From: an uncultured Bacilli bacterium
GTDB taxonomy: Bacteria > Bacillota_I > Bacilli_A > RF39 > UBA660
Assembly: GCA_947631345.1 (NCBI GenBank)
Contig: CANRKW010000007.1
Location: 1-21,984, forward strand
Direction: 5' to 3'
DNA length: 21,984 bases
Positions 14,309-20,619 of the stretch are shown here, piece by piece. Position numbers and translations under genes: made by a program. Position 1 is the stretch's first letter; each line of letters starts with the position of its first letter. The notes under the pieces are model-generated. The model was given only the letters and a program-made list of their open reading frames with translations, did no database searches and was not told the DNA's origin.

Positions 14309-14518
14309 CTATTTATTACAAACATAATATTCGTCACCACTAGATGTATATTTCAATTTTATTCCATATCCTTCTGATGCACATTCTTTAGAAACACGTT
14401 CTATGTGATCTATATATTGAGCATTAGAAATATTTAATAAAACAACTATAGACAATAATGAAAATAAAATTACAATTAATCCTACATAATATTTTTTACA
14501 ATTTTTATTTGATTTCAT
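14309..14518 (-). CDS. Small membrane-anchored protein, 69 aa
   Basis: A basic N-terminus (KSNKNCKKYY), one hydrophobic helix at residues 12-30 (VGLIVILFSLLSIVVLLNI), then about 38 residues outside with two cysteines (C46 and C67) that could pair in a disulfide. No clear signal peptidase or lipobox site, so it is probably a signal-anchored protein facing out. AAAGGA lies upstream of ATG 14518. It sits between the regulators and the replication genes. Function unknown. Confidence 0.68.
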   Translation of the reverse strand: MKSNKNCKKYYVGLIVILFSLLSIVVLLNISNAQYIDHIERVSKECASEGYGIKLKYTSSGDEYYVCNK

Positions 14519-14577
14519 AAAAGTTTATTCCTTTCTATTTAGTGTTGAGTTTTTTTGTGTGTTACAGCACACTTGAC

Positions 14578-14624
14578 TTTGTAATAAAAATATGTTAATC
14601 TTTATAAGTAATTTTTATTACAAA
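14578..14624. repeat. 14-bp perfect inverted repeat
   Basis: TTTGTAATAAAAAT (14578-14591) is exactly complementary to ATTTTTATTACAAA (14611-14624), with 19 bases between. It lies in a 143-base non-coding stretch (14519-14661) that also holds a GTGTG/CACAC repeat at 14557-14572. No T-run follows on either strand, so it does not read as a plain terminator. It may be an operator, or an origin or excision-related site. Confidence 0.5.
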
Positions 14625-14631
14625 TTGCGTG

Positions 14632-14661
14632 AAATACTCATTATATTTTTTGAGTATTTTT
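14632..14661. terminator. Hairpin after the small DNA-binding gene, weak terminator
   Basis: AAATACTC (14632-14639) pairs with GAGTATTT (14652-14659) across a 12-base loop, directly beyond the stop of the 67-aa gene. The T-run lies on the plus-strand side (GAGTATTTTTT). The structure therefore favours termination of plus-strand transcripts; on the minus strand it may only slow polymerase. Confidence 0.35.
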
Positions 14662-14865
14662 TCATATGCCAAATCTTTTTTTTATAAGTTTTGTTAATGC
14701 AAGTTTATTTCTACATTCTGGAATATAAAAACCTTTAAGTTTCATTTCTTCTTGTATTTCTTCTATATATTTTCTACATCTCTCAATACCTACAGTAGGC
14801 ATAATAATTTTTAAATCCTTTGCAGTCATATAAACTTGATTTAATACATCTTCTTTATTTTTCAT
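14662..14865 (-). CDS. Small DNA-binding-like protein, possible excisionase
   Basis: 67 residues with the pattern VYMTAKDLKIIMPTVG, then ERCRKYIEEIQEEMKLKGFY and KLALTKLIKKRFGI. It resembles the small helix-turn-helix excisionase-type proteins of Gram-positive mobile elements (a TAKDL opening, helix, EMK-KG-Y turn). AAAGGAAG precedes ATG 14865. It is the first gene after Cro in the early operon, a sensible position for an excisionase or a second regulator. The assignment is tentative. Confidence 0.5.
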   Translation of the reverse strand: MKNKEDVLNQVYMTAKDLKIIMPTVGIERCRKYIEEIQEEMKLKGFYIPECRNKLALTKLIKKRFGI

Positions 14866-14877
14866 ATTATTCTTCCT

Positions 14878-15114
14878 TTAATTATCTGTTACTGAATCAC
14901 TTATTGTTGTATCGTCAAATAAATCCTCTAAAGTAAAATTGGTATTTTTTTTACTGTTGATTAAATCTCTCAATAATCTTGCCTGTTTAGTAGTAAAATT
15001 TGCTTTTCCATTTATTTTAAGATTAATAGTACTTAATGATTTAACGTTTAGCTTATCAGCTACTTCTTGTTGTGTTATATTTAAATCCTTTAATATTTTA
15101 CCTAAATCTTTCAT
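14878..15114 (-). CDS. Cro-like repressor, XRE helix-turn-helix
   Basis: 78-residue regulator. An XRE helix-turn-helix occupies residues 1-58 (LGKILKDLNITQQEVADKLN, recognition helix in SLSTINLKINGKANF), with an acidic C-terminal tail. It is transcribed divergently from CI across shared operators and begins the early operon, which is the Cro position. AAAGGAGAA lies just before ATG 15114. It is expected to bind the same ACGA-N4-TCGT sites and turn off CI in the lytic cycle. Confidence 0.82.
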   Translation of the reverse strand: MKDLGKILKDLNITQQEVADKLNVKSLSTINLKINGKANFTTKQARLLRDLINSKKNTNFTLEDLFDDTTISDSVTDN

Positions 15115-15128
15115 GTATTCTCCTTTCT

Positions 15129-15140
15129 ACGATTTTTCGT
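15129..15140. promoter_or_regulatory. Operator 1 (ACGA-N4-TCGT)
   Basis: ACGATTTTTCGT, a dyad with four central bases, extended by a T/A pair on each side. It lies in the leader of cro just before its ribosome binding site, so a repressor bound here would block transcription elongation or initiation of the early operon. Confidence 0.65.
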
Positions 15141-15183
15141 ATATGTAAGGTAAAAAAATAATTTATTTTTAACCTTCATTGCT

Positions 15184-15212
15184 ATTTTATACGATATTTC
15201 GTATATTGTCAA
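15184..15212 (-). promoter_or_regulatory. Early promoter for cro
   Basis: On the minus strand TTGACA (15212-15207) is a perfect -35 element, and TAAAAT (15189-15184) is the -10 with exactly 17 bases between. Operator 2 fills the spacer, so repressor binding would directly exclude polymerase. This should drive the whole minus-strand early operon. Confidence 0.75.
15189..15204. promoter_or_regulatory. Operator 2 (best dyad)
   Basis: ATACGATATTTCGTAT, the longest and most symmetrical copy of the operator dyad. It is positioned between the -35 and -10 of the cro promoter. Likely the primary CI site. Confidence 0.7.
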
Positions 15213-15241
15213 TAGTTAATTTATGATTTTTCAAAAAATGT

Positions 15242-15254
15242 TTGATTTTTCGTA
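15242..15254. promoter_or_regulatory. Operator 3, imperfect
   Basis: TTGATTTTTCGTA keeps one good half (TCGT) and a degenerate half (TTGA). It overlaps the -35 element of the cI promoter, so occupancy by Cro or excess CI would shut off cI. A still weaker copy, ATGATTTTTCAA, lies at 15223-15234. Confidence 0.5.
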
Positions 15255-15270
15255 AACTGTACATTATAAT
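15242..15270 (+). promoter_or_regulatory. Maintenance promoter for cI
   Basis: TTGATT (15242-15247) and TATAAT (15265-15270) with a 17-base spacer, about 20 bases before the cI start. The perfect -10 and fair -35 suggest it works without an activator. It should transcribe cI and the coupled TM2-exonuclease gene. Confidence 0.72.
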
Positions 15271-15290
15271 TAGTGTGAAAGGAGAAAAAG

Positions 15291-15953
15291 ATGGTTGAAG
15301 ATGAAATAAAGAAAATTATAATTGATAGATATGGTTCAATTAGACAATTTGCAATGAAAATTGACGTTCCATATACTACTATAGATACAATTTTAAGACG
15401 TGGAATAGATAATTCAAACGTAAAAAATGTTATTAAAATGTGTAAAGGATTAAATATTTCTGTTGATAAACTAGTTGATACTAATACTTTAGTAAACGCA
15501 CTTAATTTTGATAATCTTACACCTATTGATATACCTGATTCAATACAAATACCTGTATTAGGAACAATTAAAGCAGGTATAGCAATAGAAGCTCAACAAG
15601 ATATCATTGAATATATTGACATTCCTAAAGATTGGTCTAAAGGTGGAAAAAAATTTTATGGTTTAAAAATAAAAGGTGACAGTATGTTTCCAAAATACAG
15701 TGAAAATGATATTGTTATTTTTGAGCAAAATGAAGATTATATGTCAGCAAATAAAAAAGATTGTGCTGTAATGGTTAATGGCTATGATGCAACATTTAAA
15801 TATGTAACAATAAATGATGATGGTATAACTTTAACACCATTGAATTTAAATAATCAAGATAATTATCAACCTACATTTTATAATAAACAACAAATCGAAA
15901 CTTTACCAGTTAAGGTAATAGGAATAGCTAAAGAAAAGAGAACAAGACTATGA
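15291..15953 (+). CDS. CI-type repressor with LexA/S24 autoprotease domain
   Basis: 220-residue lysogeny repressor. The N-terminal helix-turn-helix spans about 15-60 (SIRQFAMKIDVPYTTIDTIL). The C-terminal S24 domain has the self-cleavage site A95-G96 (TIKAGIAIE), catalytic S131 (GDSMFP) and K170 (ATFKYV). RecA-stimulated self-cleavage during DNA damage is expected to induce the prophage. AAAGGAG precedes ATG 15291. It is divergent from cro, and its TGA overlaps the next start as ATGA, so the downstream gene is made in lysogens together with CI. Confidence 0.92.
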   Translation: MVEDEIKKIIIDRYGSIRQFAMKIDVPYTTIDTILRRGIDNSNVKNVIKMCKGLNISVDKLVDTNTLVNALNFDNLTPIDIPDSIQIPVLGTIKAGIAIEAQQDIIEYIDIPKDWSKGGKKFYGLKIKGDSMFPKYSENDIVIFEQNEDYMSANKKDCAVMVNGYDATFKYVTINDDGITLTPLNLNNQDNYQPTFYNKQQIETLPVKVIGIAKEKRTRL

Positions 15954-16891
15954 AAGAAAATAGAAAATATTTATTATTATGTATATTTGGTGGTTGGTTA
16001 GGGTTACATAAGTTCTATAAAAAACAAATTGGTATAGGTATATTATACATGCTTACATATGGACTTTTCTTGTTTGGATGGTTTCATGATATTTACATTG
16101 CATATTTGGATTATAAAGAGATTACAAATAAAAAAAATATAACTCTTAAAAAATGTAAATATTGTAATTGTTTTGTAACAGATAAAGACAAGTATTGCCC
16201 AAATTGTGGAAAAACAACTGAAAATGCTAACGATTTATATAATACATCTAGTTCTAATTTTTCTTCAAATAAGATTCCACATGAAGTTTATTTCAATATA
16301 TATAGAAAAAATAAAGCAGATTTTTATCCAAATGACTATATAGTTATTGATACAGAAACAACTGGATTAAAACCTGAAAATGAAAAAATAATAGAAATTT
16401 CGGCAATAAAATATATTAATGGTGAACCTATAGATTATTTTTCAAAATTAGTTAACCCACAAAAAAAATTAAGTAAATTCATTTCAGAACTTACTGGAAT
16501 TAAGGATCATGATCTAATAAATGAACCGACTATTGATAAAATATTGCCTGAATTTTTTAAATTTATAGGAGATTTTACTTTAGTTGCACATAATATATCA
16601 TTTGATATAGAAATGATTGCATGTGAAGCTTACAGAAATAATATAAATATGGTTAATAATAAACTGATTGATACAGTTACACTTGCAAAAAAAATGATAC
16701 CAGAAAATAAAATAGAAAATTATAAATTAAGTACATTAAAAGACTATTTTGAAATAAACATTAAATCTCATAGAGCAACTGAAGATTGTGAAATGTGTAA
16801 TATAGTATACCAACAATATTTAAAATTTATTAAAAATGAAAAACAAATAATAAATGGCAAAAATAAAAAAGAAGTTTTACAAAATAACTAG
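15950..16891 (+). CDS. TM2 domain, zinc ribbon and DEDDh exonuclease fusion
   Basis: 313-residue protein of unusual architecture. Residues 5-55 are a TM2 domain: a short helix with GGWLGLHKFYKKQIGIGILY, then FLFGWFHDIYIAY, giving two membrane helices. Residues 69-86 are a zinc ribbon (C69, C72, C83, C86; an extra C74). Residues 128-295 are a DnaQ-like 3'-5' exonuclease with the full DEDDh set: D134 and E136 (VIDTETTGL), D219 (HNISFDIEM), H274 and D279 (HRATEDCEM). It would be a nuclease tethered to the inner face of the membrane. It is coupled to cI by ATGA and so expressed in the lysogen, the usual place for superinfection exclusion or other lysogenic-conversion genes. That role is inference; the domains are seen. 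Confidence 0.85.
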   Translation: MKENRKYLLLCIFGGWLGLHKFYKKQIGIGILYMLTYGLFLFGWFHDIYIAYLDYKEITNKKNITLKKCKYCNCFVTDKDKYCPNCGKTTENANDLYNTSSSNFSSNKIPHEVYFNIYRKNKADFYPNDYIVIDTETTGLKPENEKIIEISAIKYINGEPIDYFSKLVNPQKKLSKFISELTGIKDHDLINEPTIDKILPEFFKFIGDFTLVAHNISFDIEMIACEAYRNNINMVNNKLIDTVTLAKKMIPENKIENYKLSTLKDYFEINIKSHRATEDCEMCNIVYQQYLKFIKNEKQIINGKNKKEVLQNN

Positions 16892-16926
16892 ATTTTATTC
16901 ATTTATGAAAATAAATATTAAAAAAT

Positions 16927-16952
16927 CCTCTATTTGCTGTAACAAATAGAGG
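16927..16952 (-). terminator. Perfect 10-bp hairpin; terminator on the minus strand
   Basis: CCTCTATTTG (16927-16936) pairs fully with CAAATAGAGG (16943-16952) across a six-base loop. Read on the minus strand it is followed by ATTTTTTAA, a good intrinsic terminator that would stop antisense transcripts entering cI and the exonuclease from the host side. On the plus strand no T-run follows, and the same stem is the first hairpin of the integrase leader. Confidence 0.55.
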
Positions 16953-16954
16953 TC

Positions 16955-17064
16955 GGAGATAACTCCTAAGAAAAATTACTCAACACCAATTAAGGAATTT
17001 TTCTATGCTTTAATTTTATCATAGATTAAATTCCTTATCAAGAAAAAGAAAGAAGGAATTTAAT
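16955..17064 (+). promoter_or_regulatory. Integrase leader RNA with mutually exclusive hairpins
   Basis: The binding site and spacer of the integrase, AAGGAATTTAAT (17053-17064), are perfectly complementary over 12 bases to ATTAAATTCCTT (17025-17036), with a 16-base loop. That hairpin would hide the ribosome binding site. The same strand can instead pair upstream: TAAGGAATTT (16991-17000) with AAATTCCTTA (17028-17037), plus TCTATG (17002-17007) with CATAGA (17020-17025). This would free the binding site. A third option, AGAAAAATT (16969-16977) with AATTTTTCT (16996-17004), would block the second. A small GGAG/CTCC hairpin (16955-16966) precedes them. The pairings are seen; switching is inferred. 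Confidence 0.65.
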
Positions 17065-18153
17065 ATGGCAGTTTACGAAAGTAAAAAAGTCACTAAAGAT
17101 GGAAGAAAATATTTTTTTAGAATTAAATATAAAGATATATTTGGCACTACACATGATTATACTTCTGCCAAATATAAAAATAAAAAAGATGCAATTAATG
17201 AAGAAGCTCTATTTAGAGTTTCAGTAAAAGAAAAAACAACTTCAAATAATATTACTATCAAAAATATTTTTACTGAACTTATTGCTACAAAAAAAAGAAG
17301 TTTAAAAATTCAAACTATAAATAAGAATTATAATTTATTTAAACATCTAAAATTGATTGAAAATAAAAAAATAAATGATTTAAATTTAAATGATTATAAC
17401 AAGCTTTTAAAATATTTGGAATCTTTAAATTTCACTACAGATTATAAAAATAAGATTTTAGGTTTATTAAAACAAATAATAGTTTTTTCTAATAAATATT
17501 ATAATACAGATACACAAATCTTGAAATTTATTGAAACTTTAAAAGATAATAAGATAAAAAAAGAAATGTTATTTTATACGTACGATGAATATATTAAATT
17601 TGAAAATGTGATTGAAGACTTTAATTGGAAAACTTTTTTTAAAACATTATATTATATGGGACTAAGACAAGGTGAAATACAAGCATTAACTTGGAAAGAT
17701 ATTAATTTTGAAAATAAAACTATATCAATTAATAAAAGCTTAACTTCAAAAATAAAAGGAATAAATTGGCAAGTTTCTACCCCAAAAACAAAAAGTAGTG
17801 TTAGAACATTACCACTTTTTGAAACAGTTCTAAATGATTTAAAAACGATGTATAACAATGCTCAAGAATATAAAGATTTTTCAAACGAGTGGTTCATTTT
17901 TGGAAATTCTATTCCTTATAAGGAAACGACAATTCAAGCACATAAAAATTTGTATTGTAAATTAGCAAATTTAAAACAGATTCGAGTACATGATTTTAGA
18001 CATAGCTGTGCATCATTTTTAATTAACAAAGGTGCAAGTATAACTTTAGTAAGCAAATGGTTAGGACATAGTAATATAAGTATGACACTTAACACATACA
18101 CTCATTTGTATAAATCAGAATTAGAAACTATAGTAAATTTTATAAATAATTAA
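17065..18153 (+). CDS. int: Phage integrase, tyrosine recombinase with arm-binding domain
   Basis: 362-residue integrase. Residues 1-55 are an AP2-like arm-binding domain (VTKDGRKYFFRIKYKDIFGT), about 62-165 the SAM-like core-binding domain, and the rest the catalytic domain. That domain has R201 (MGLRQGE), K241/K243 (TPKTKSS), H309 and R312 (HDFRHS), H335 (LGHSN) and nucleophile Y345 (NTYTHLY). It resembles Tn916/phage-type integrases. It ends about 80 bases from tRNA-Arg, whose 3' end faces it, so this is the enzyme that inserted the prophage there. Translation is probably controlled by the leader hairpins just upstream; the binding site AGAAGGA lies inside them. Confidence 0.95.
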   Translation: MAVYESKKVTKDGRKYFFRIKYKDIFGTTHDYTSAKYKNKKDAINEEALFRVSVKEKTTSNNITIKNIFTELIATKKRSLKIQTINKNYNLFKHLKLIENKKINDLNLNDYNKLLKYLESLNFTTDYKNKILGLLKQIIVFSNKYYNTDTQILKFIETLKDNKIKKEMLFYTYDEYIKFENVIEDFNWKTFFKTLYYMGLRQGEIQALTWKDINFENKTISINKSLTSKIKGINWQVSTPKTKSSVRTLPLFETVLNDLKTMYNNAQEYKDFSNEWFIFGNSIPYKETTIQAHKNLYCKLANLKQIRVHDFRHSCASFLINKGASITLVSKWLGHSNISMTLNTYTHLYKSELETIVNFINN

Positions 18154-18157
18154 AAAA

Positions 18158-18179
18158 AGTGTGTTTCCTAGTGTGTTTC
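18158..18179 (+). repeat. Direct repeats beside the attachment site
   Basis: AGTGTGTTTC occurs at 18158-18167 and again at 18170-18179, on one face of the helix with a 12-base period, just after the integrase stop and about 50 bases inside the prophage from the tRNA. Short direct repeats here are what arm-type sites for the integrase N-terminal domain look like. Binding is not proven. Confidence 0.5.
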
Positions 18180-18201
18180 AAATTTAAAAAGTATTAAAAA
18201 A

Positions 18202-18228
18202 GTCCTATTTTAAGGACATTAATTTTTA
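18202..18228 (+). terminator. Terminator after integrase
   Basis: GTCCT (18202-18206) and AGGAC (18213-18217) form a short stem, followed a few bases on by the run ATTTTTAAA. It would end the plus-strand integrase transcript before the tRNA. The stem is short and the T-run not immediate, so efficiency may be low. Confidence 0.45.
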
Positions 18229-18230
18229 AA

Positions 18231-18260
18231 TGGTGTCCCCGATCGGAATCGAACCGATAT
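18231..18260 (-). other. Prophage attachment site in the tRNA-Arg 3' end
   Basis: The tRNA 3' end, including the T arm, acceptor strand and CCA, faces the prophage and the integrase gene. This is the classic att arrangement for tyrosine integrases that use tRNA genes. The core should lie in this segment and be repeated at the other prophage end left of base 1, outside the window. The exact crossover cannot be set without that copy. Confidence 0.55.
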
Positions 18261-18305
18261 TTCCATCTTAGGAGGATGATACACTATCCATTATGTTACG
18301 AGGAC
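18231..18305 (-). tRNA. tRNA-Arg (anticodon CCT)
   Basis: A complete cloverleaf is readable on the minus strand. The acceptor stem is GTCCTCG with CGGGGAC, the anticodon stem TCATC with GATGG around loop CTCCTAA (anticodon CCT, reading AGG), and the T stem ATCGG with CCGAT around TTCGATT. The discriminator is A and CCA is encoded. The gene is intact, so integration restored its 3' end. It marks the border of prophage and chromosome. Confidence 0.95.
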
Positions 18306-18323
18306 ATATAAATATTTTAACAT

Positions 18324-18358
18324 AAAAAAAATATTTGGACACTACTTTTGTCCAAATA
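18324..18358 (-). terminator. Terminator of the HD-domain gene
   Basis: On the minus strand TATTTGGAC (18358-18350) and GTCCAAATA (18340-18332) form a 9-bp stem followed by eight T. The left arm begins inside the last codons of the HD gene. It separates that gene from tRNA-Arg. Confidence 0.8.
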
Positions 18359-18839
18359 AAATCATATTCATTATAAATAACATATACATAGTTATTGCAT
18401 TTTTAAATTTATATTTAGATAATTCATAAGTTGCAACACCTTTATCTACTAAAGTTACTACCCAACTTTCTCTATATTTTGGTATTACTTTTCCTAATGG
18501 AAACATATGAGATACTATAACATTTTTTTCTAATTCATTTACATAAAAATCTTTACATGCATTATTATATGCAATCATTGGATGTACTACTCCTTTTTTT
18601 ATTCCAGTAACTCCATTAAAATCACTTTCAGTAAAATAATCATGTAAAAGTGCTGCACGAGTAGCAGAAACATAATCTAAATGTAAAAATTTAGAAATTT
18701 TATAAGTAAATTTACTTACTCTCATTACATGCATATATCTAGTTAATCCATGATGGCTTTCTTTTTTTAATTCATTAAATTTATCGGTATTTATTATATT
18801 ATTCGCTATTTCGTCAAAACTTATTTCAGTTTTCTTCAT
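18342..18839 (-). CDS. HD-domain protein, 165 aa
   Basis: Putative metal-dependent phosphohydrolase. The HD signature is present: H37 (RYMHVMRV), H66-D67 (AALLHDYF), H111 (VSHMFP) and D132 (TLVDK). The C-terminus ends in a hydrophobic helix (AITMYMLFIMNMILFG) that could be membrane-associated. HD proteins of this size act on nucleotides or phosphoesters; the substrate cannot be read. AGGTGA precedes ATG 18839. Chromosomal, in its own transcription unit with promoter and terminator. Confidence 0.8.
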   Translation of the reverse strand: MKKTEISFDEIANNIINTDKFNELKKESHHGLTRYMHVMRVSKFTYKISKFLHLDYVSATRAALLHDYFTESDFNGVTGIKKGVVHPMIAYNNACKDFYVNELEKNVIVSHMFPLGKVIPKYRESWVVTLVDKGVATYELSKYKFKNAITMYMLFIMNMILFGQK

Positions 18840-18865
18840 CTATTTATTCACCTCAGCATAAAAAG

Positions 18866-18893
18866 ATTATAACATATATATTAAAAAATGTAA
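18866..18893 (-). promoter_or_regulatory. Promoter of the HD-domain gene
   Basis: Minus-strand TTACAT (18893-18888) and TATAAT (18871-18866) with 16 bases between, about 30 bases before the start codon. The -10 is perfect. The rest of the 150-base gap to metG is AT-rich with no further feature. Confidence 0.55.
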
Positions 18894-18963
18894 TAATATT
18901 TTTACATAATATTATATTAATTTACATATAAATTTAAAACTTACATTAGTCTAATAAAGTAAA

Positions 18964-18990
18964 TAAAAAAAATATACTTTACAGTATACT
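18964..18990 (-). terminator. Terminator of metG
   Basis: On the minus strand AGTATACTG leads into the stem TATACT-gtaa-AGTATA (18988-18973), then a run of eight T. It begins right after the metG stop. Short AT stem but a strong T-run. Confidence 0.6.
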
Positions 18991-20619
18991 TTATTTTAAT
19001 CTATTAAATAATGGTTCTATATTATCTAAAATAATATTATTTTTTATTTCAGAATAACCCCAACTAGCCTCATTTATATTTAAATATTTTCTAATTTTAC
19101 TTGCTGTTTCTGGCATAATAGGTTCAATATAATTAGAAATATTTAATATTATATTACTACAAGTATAAATACAATCATTAAATTTATTTATATCTTCTTT
19201 AAATAATACCCATGGTGTTTTATCATCATAATATTTATTAGCAGTTTCTAATACATTCATAATAACATTAGTTACTTCTCTAAATTCTATTTTTTCCATA
19301 TTTTCTTCTATTTCTTTATAAGAATTAATTAACATTTCTTTAATATTTTCATCCATATTAGCAGGTTTTATTTCATTTAATCCTTTAAATTTTAATGTTC
19401 TATTAATAAAGTTACCTAATTTATTATTTATTTCATTATGAGTTACATTATAATCTTCTATAGTAAAGTTAGAATCTTTTTTTTCTGGACCATTTCTAAA
19501 TAAATGAAATCTTAATGTATCTATATTAAACATATCTTTAGCCTCTAATACAGTTATTCCATTACCTTTACTTTTTGATATTTTTTCATCATTAAAGTTT
19601 AAATATTCACTAGAAACTATCATATCAGGTAATTTATAATTATCTTCTAATGCTAAAAGTAATCCTGGGAATATTATACTATGAAAAGTTATATTATCTT
19701 TACCATGTACCATATACATAATACTATTATTATTTTCTTTCCACCAATTTTCATAATTTAAATTATTTCTATTACAATAATCCATTGTTGTAGTTAAATA
19801 ACCTAATACTGCTTCTATCCAAACATACATTCTCTTATCTTCATAATTAGGTATAGGTATATTAATGCCCCAATTTAAATCTCTTGTTACTGCTCTATCA
19901 GGTAATCCTTCTTTTAAATATTTATTAGTTTCATTTTGAGCATTTTTTCTCCATTTTGATTCATTATTCTTAACATATTCTGAAATTTTTCCTTGTAATT
20001 TAGATAATGCTATATATAAATTTTTATTTTCTTTAGTAGAAGTAATATTACCACAATTAGTACATGTTGCACCAATAAGTTCATTTTTTAAAAATACATG
20101 ACCACAATCACATTGATCTCCTTTAGAAATATTACCACAATCAGGACAAATTAAAGTTAATTCTCTATCTTGAACAAATTTTTTACAATTAGAACAATAA
20201 TTATCTTCATCTATACGTTCAAATATATATCCATTATCATACATTTTTTTAAATAAATCTTCACATGTTTTCATATGATAATCTGATTCAGTTAATGTAT
20301 ATAAGTTATAAGAAAAATTCATTATATTAAATGATTCTATAAATTCATCATGATATTTATTTGCAATTTTATCAGGTGTTGTATTTTCTTTTTTAGCACG
20401 TTCTGTAATAGGAGTTCCATGACAATCAGTACCTGAAACGTATATAACATTATCACCTTTAAGTCTATGATATCTTGCTAATATATCGCCTGGTAATAAT
20501 CCAGCAATGTGACCTAAATGTAATGTATTATTAGCATATGGCCATGCTCCACCAATAAGTATATTTCTACCATTTTTATTAATTTTTATATCATTATATA
20601 TTTCTTTCAATTTTATCAC
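18991..20619 (-). CDS. metG: Methionyl-tRNA synthetase
   Basis: 542-residue class I aminoacyl-tRNA synthetase charging tRNA-Met. The HIGH motif is HLGH at 34-37 (AWPYANNTLHLGHIAG) and the KMSKS motif is KISKS at 346-350. Two zinc knuckles with C142/C145, C158/C161, C170/C172 and C186/C189 are in the connective insertion, as in the double-knuckle type. The C-terminal helical anticodon domain is present, but the EMAP-type tRNA-binding domain of longer forms is absent. It lies one base from the superoxide reductase gene and shares its promoter, an unusual partner. Host chromosomal. Confidence 0.95.
   Translation of the reverse strand: MIKLKEIYNDIKINKNGRNILIGGAWPYANNTLHLGHIAGLLPGDILARYHRLKGDNVIYVSGTDCHGTPITERAKKENTTPDKIANKYHDEFIESFNIMNFSYNLYTLTESDYHMKTCEDLFKKMYDNGYIFERIDEDNYCSNCKKFVQDRELTLICPDCGNISKGDQCDCGHVFLKNELIGATCTNCGNITSTKENKNLYIALSKLQGKISEYVKNNESKWRKNAQNETNKYLKEGLPDRAVTRDLNWGINIPIPNYEDKRMYVWIEAVLGYLTTTMDYCNRNNLNYENWWKENNNSIMYMVHGKDNITFHSIIFPGLLLALEDNYKLPDMIVSSEYLNFNDEKISKSKGNGITVLEAKDMFNIDTLRFHLFRNGPEKKDSNFTIEDYNVTHNEINNKLGNFINRTLKFKGLNEIKPANMDENIKEMLINSYKEIEENMEKIEFREVTNVIMNVLETANKYYDDKTPWVLFKEDINKFNDCIYTCSNIILNISNYIEPIMPETASKIRKYLNINEASWGYSEIKNNIILDNIEPLFNRLK

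Noticed and set aside
15950..15953. Mycoplasma-type code with TGA as tryptophan
   Set aside because: TGA acts as a stop in ATGA overlaps (terS, cI, the helicase-loader-like gene) and tryptophans in conserved motifs are TGG.
17652..17858. Minus-strand 68-codon frame inside the integrase gene
   Set aside because: It is antisense to the catalytic domain, without a binding site or recognisable features.
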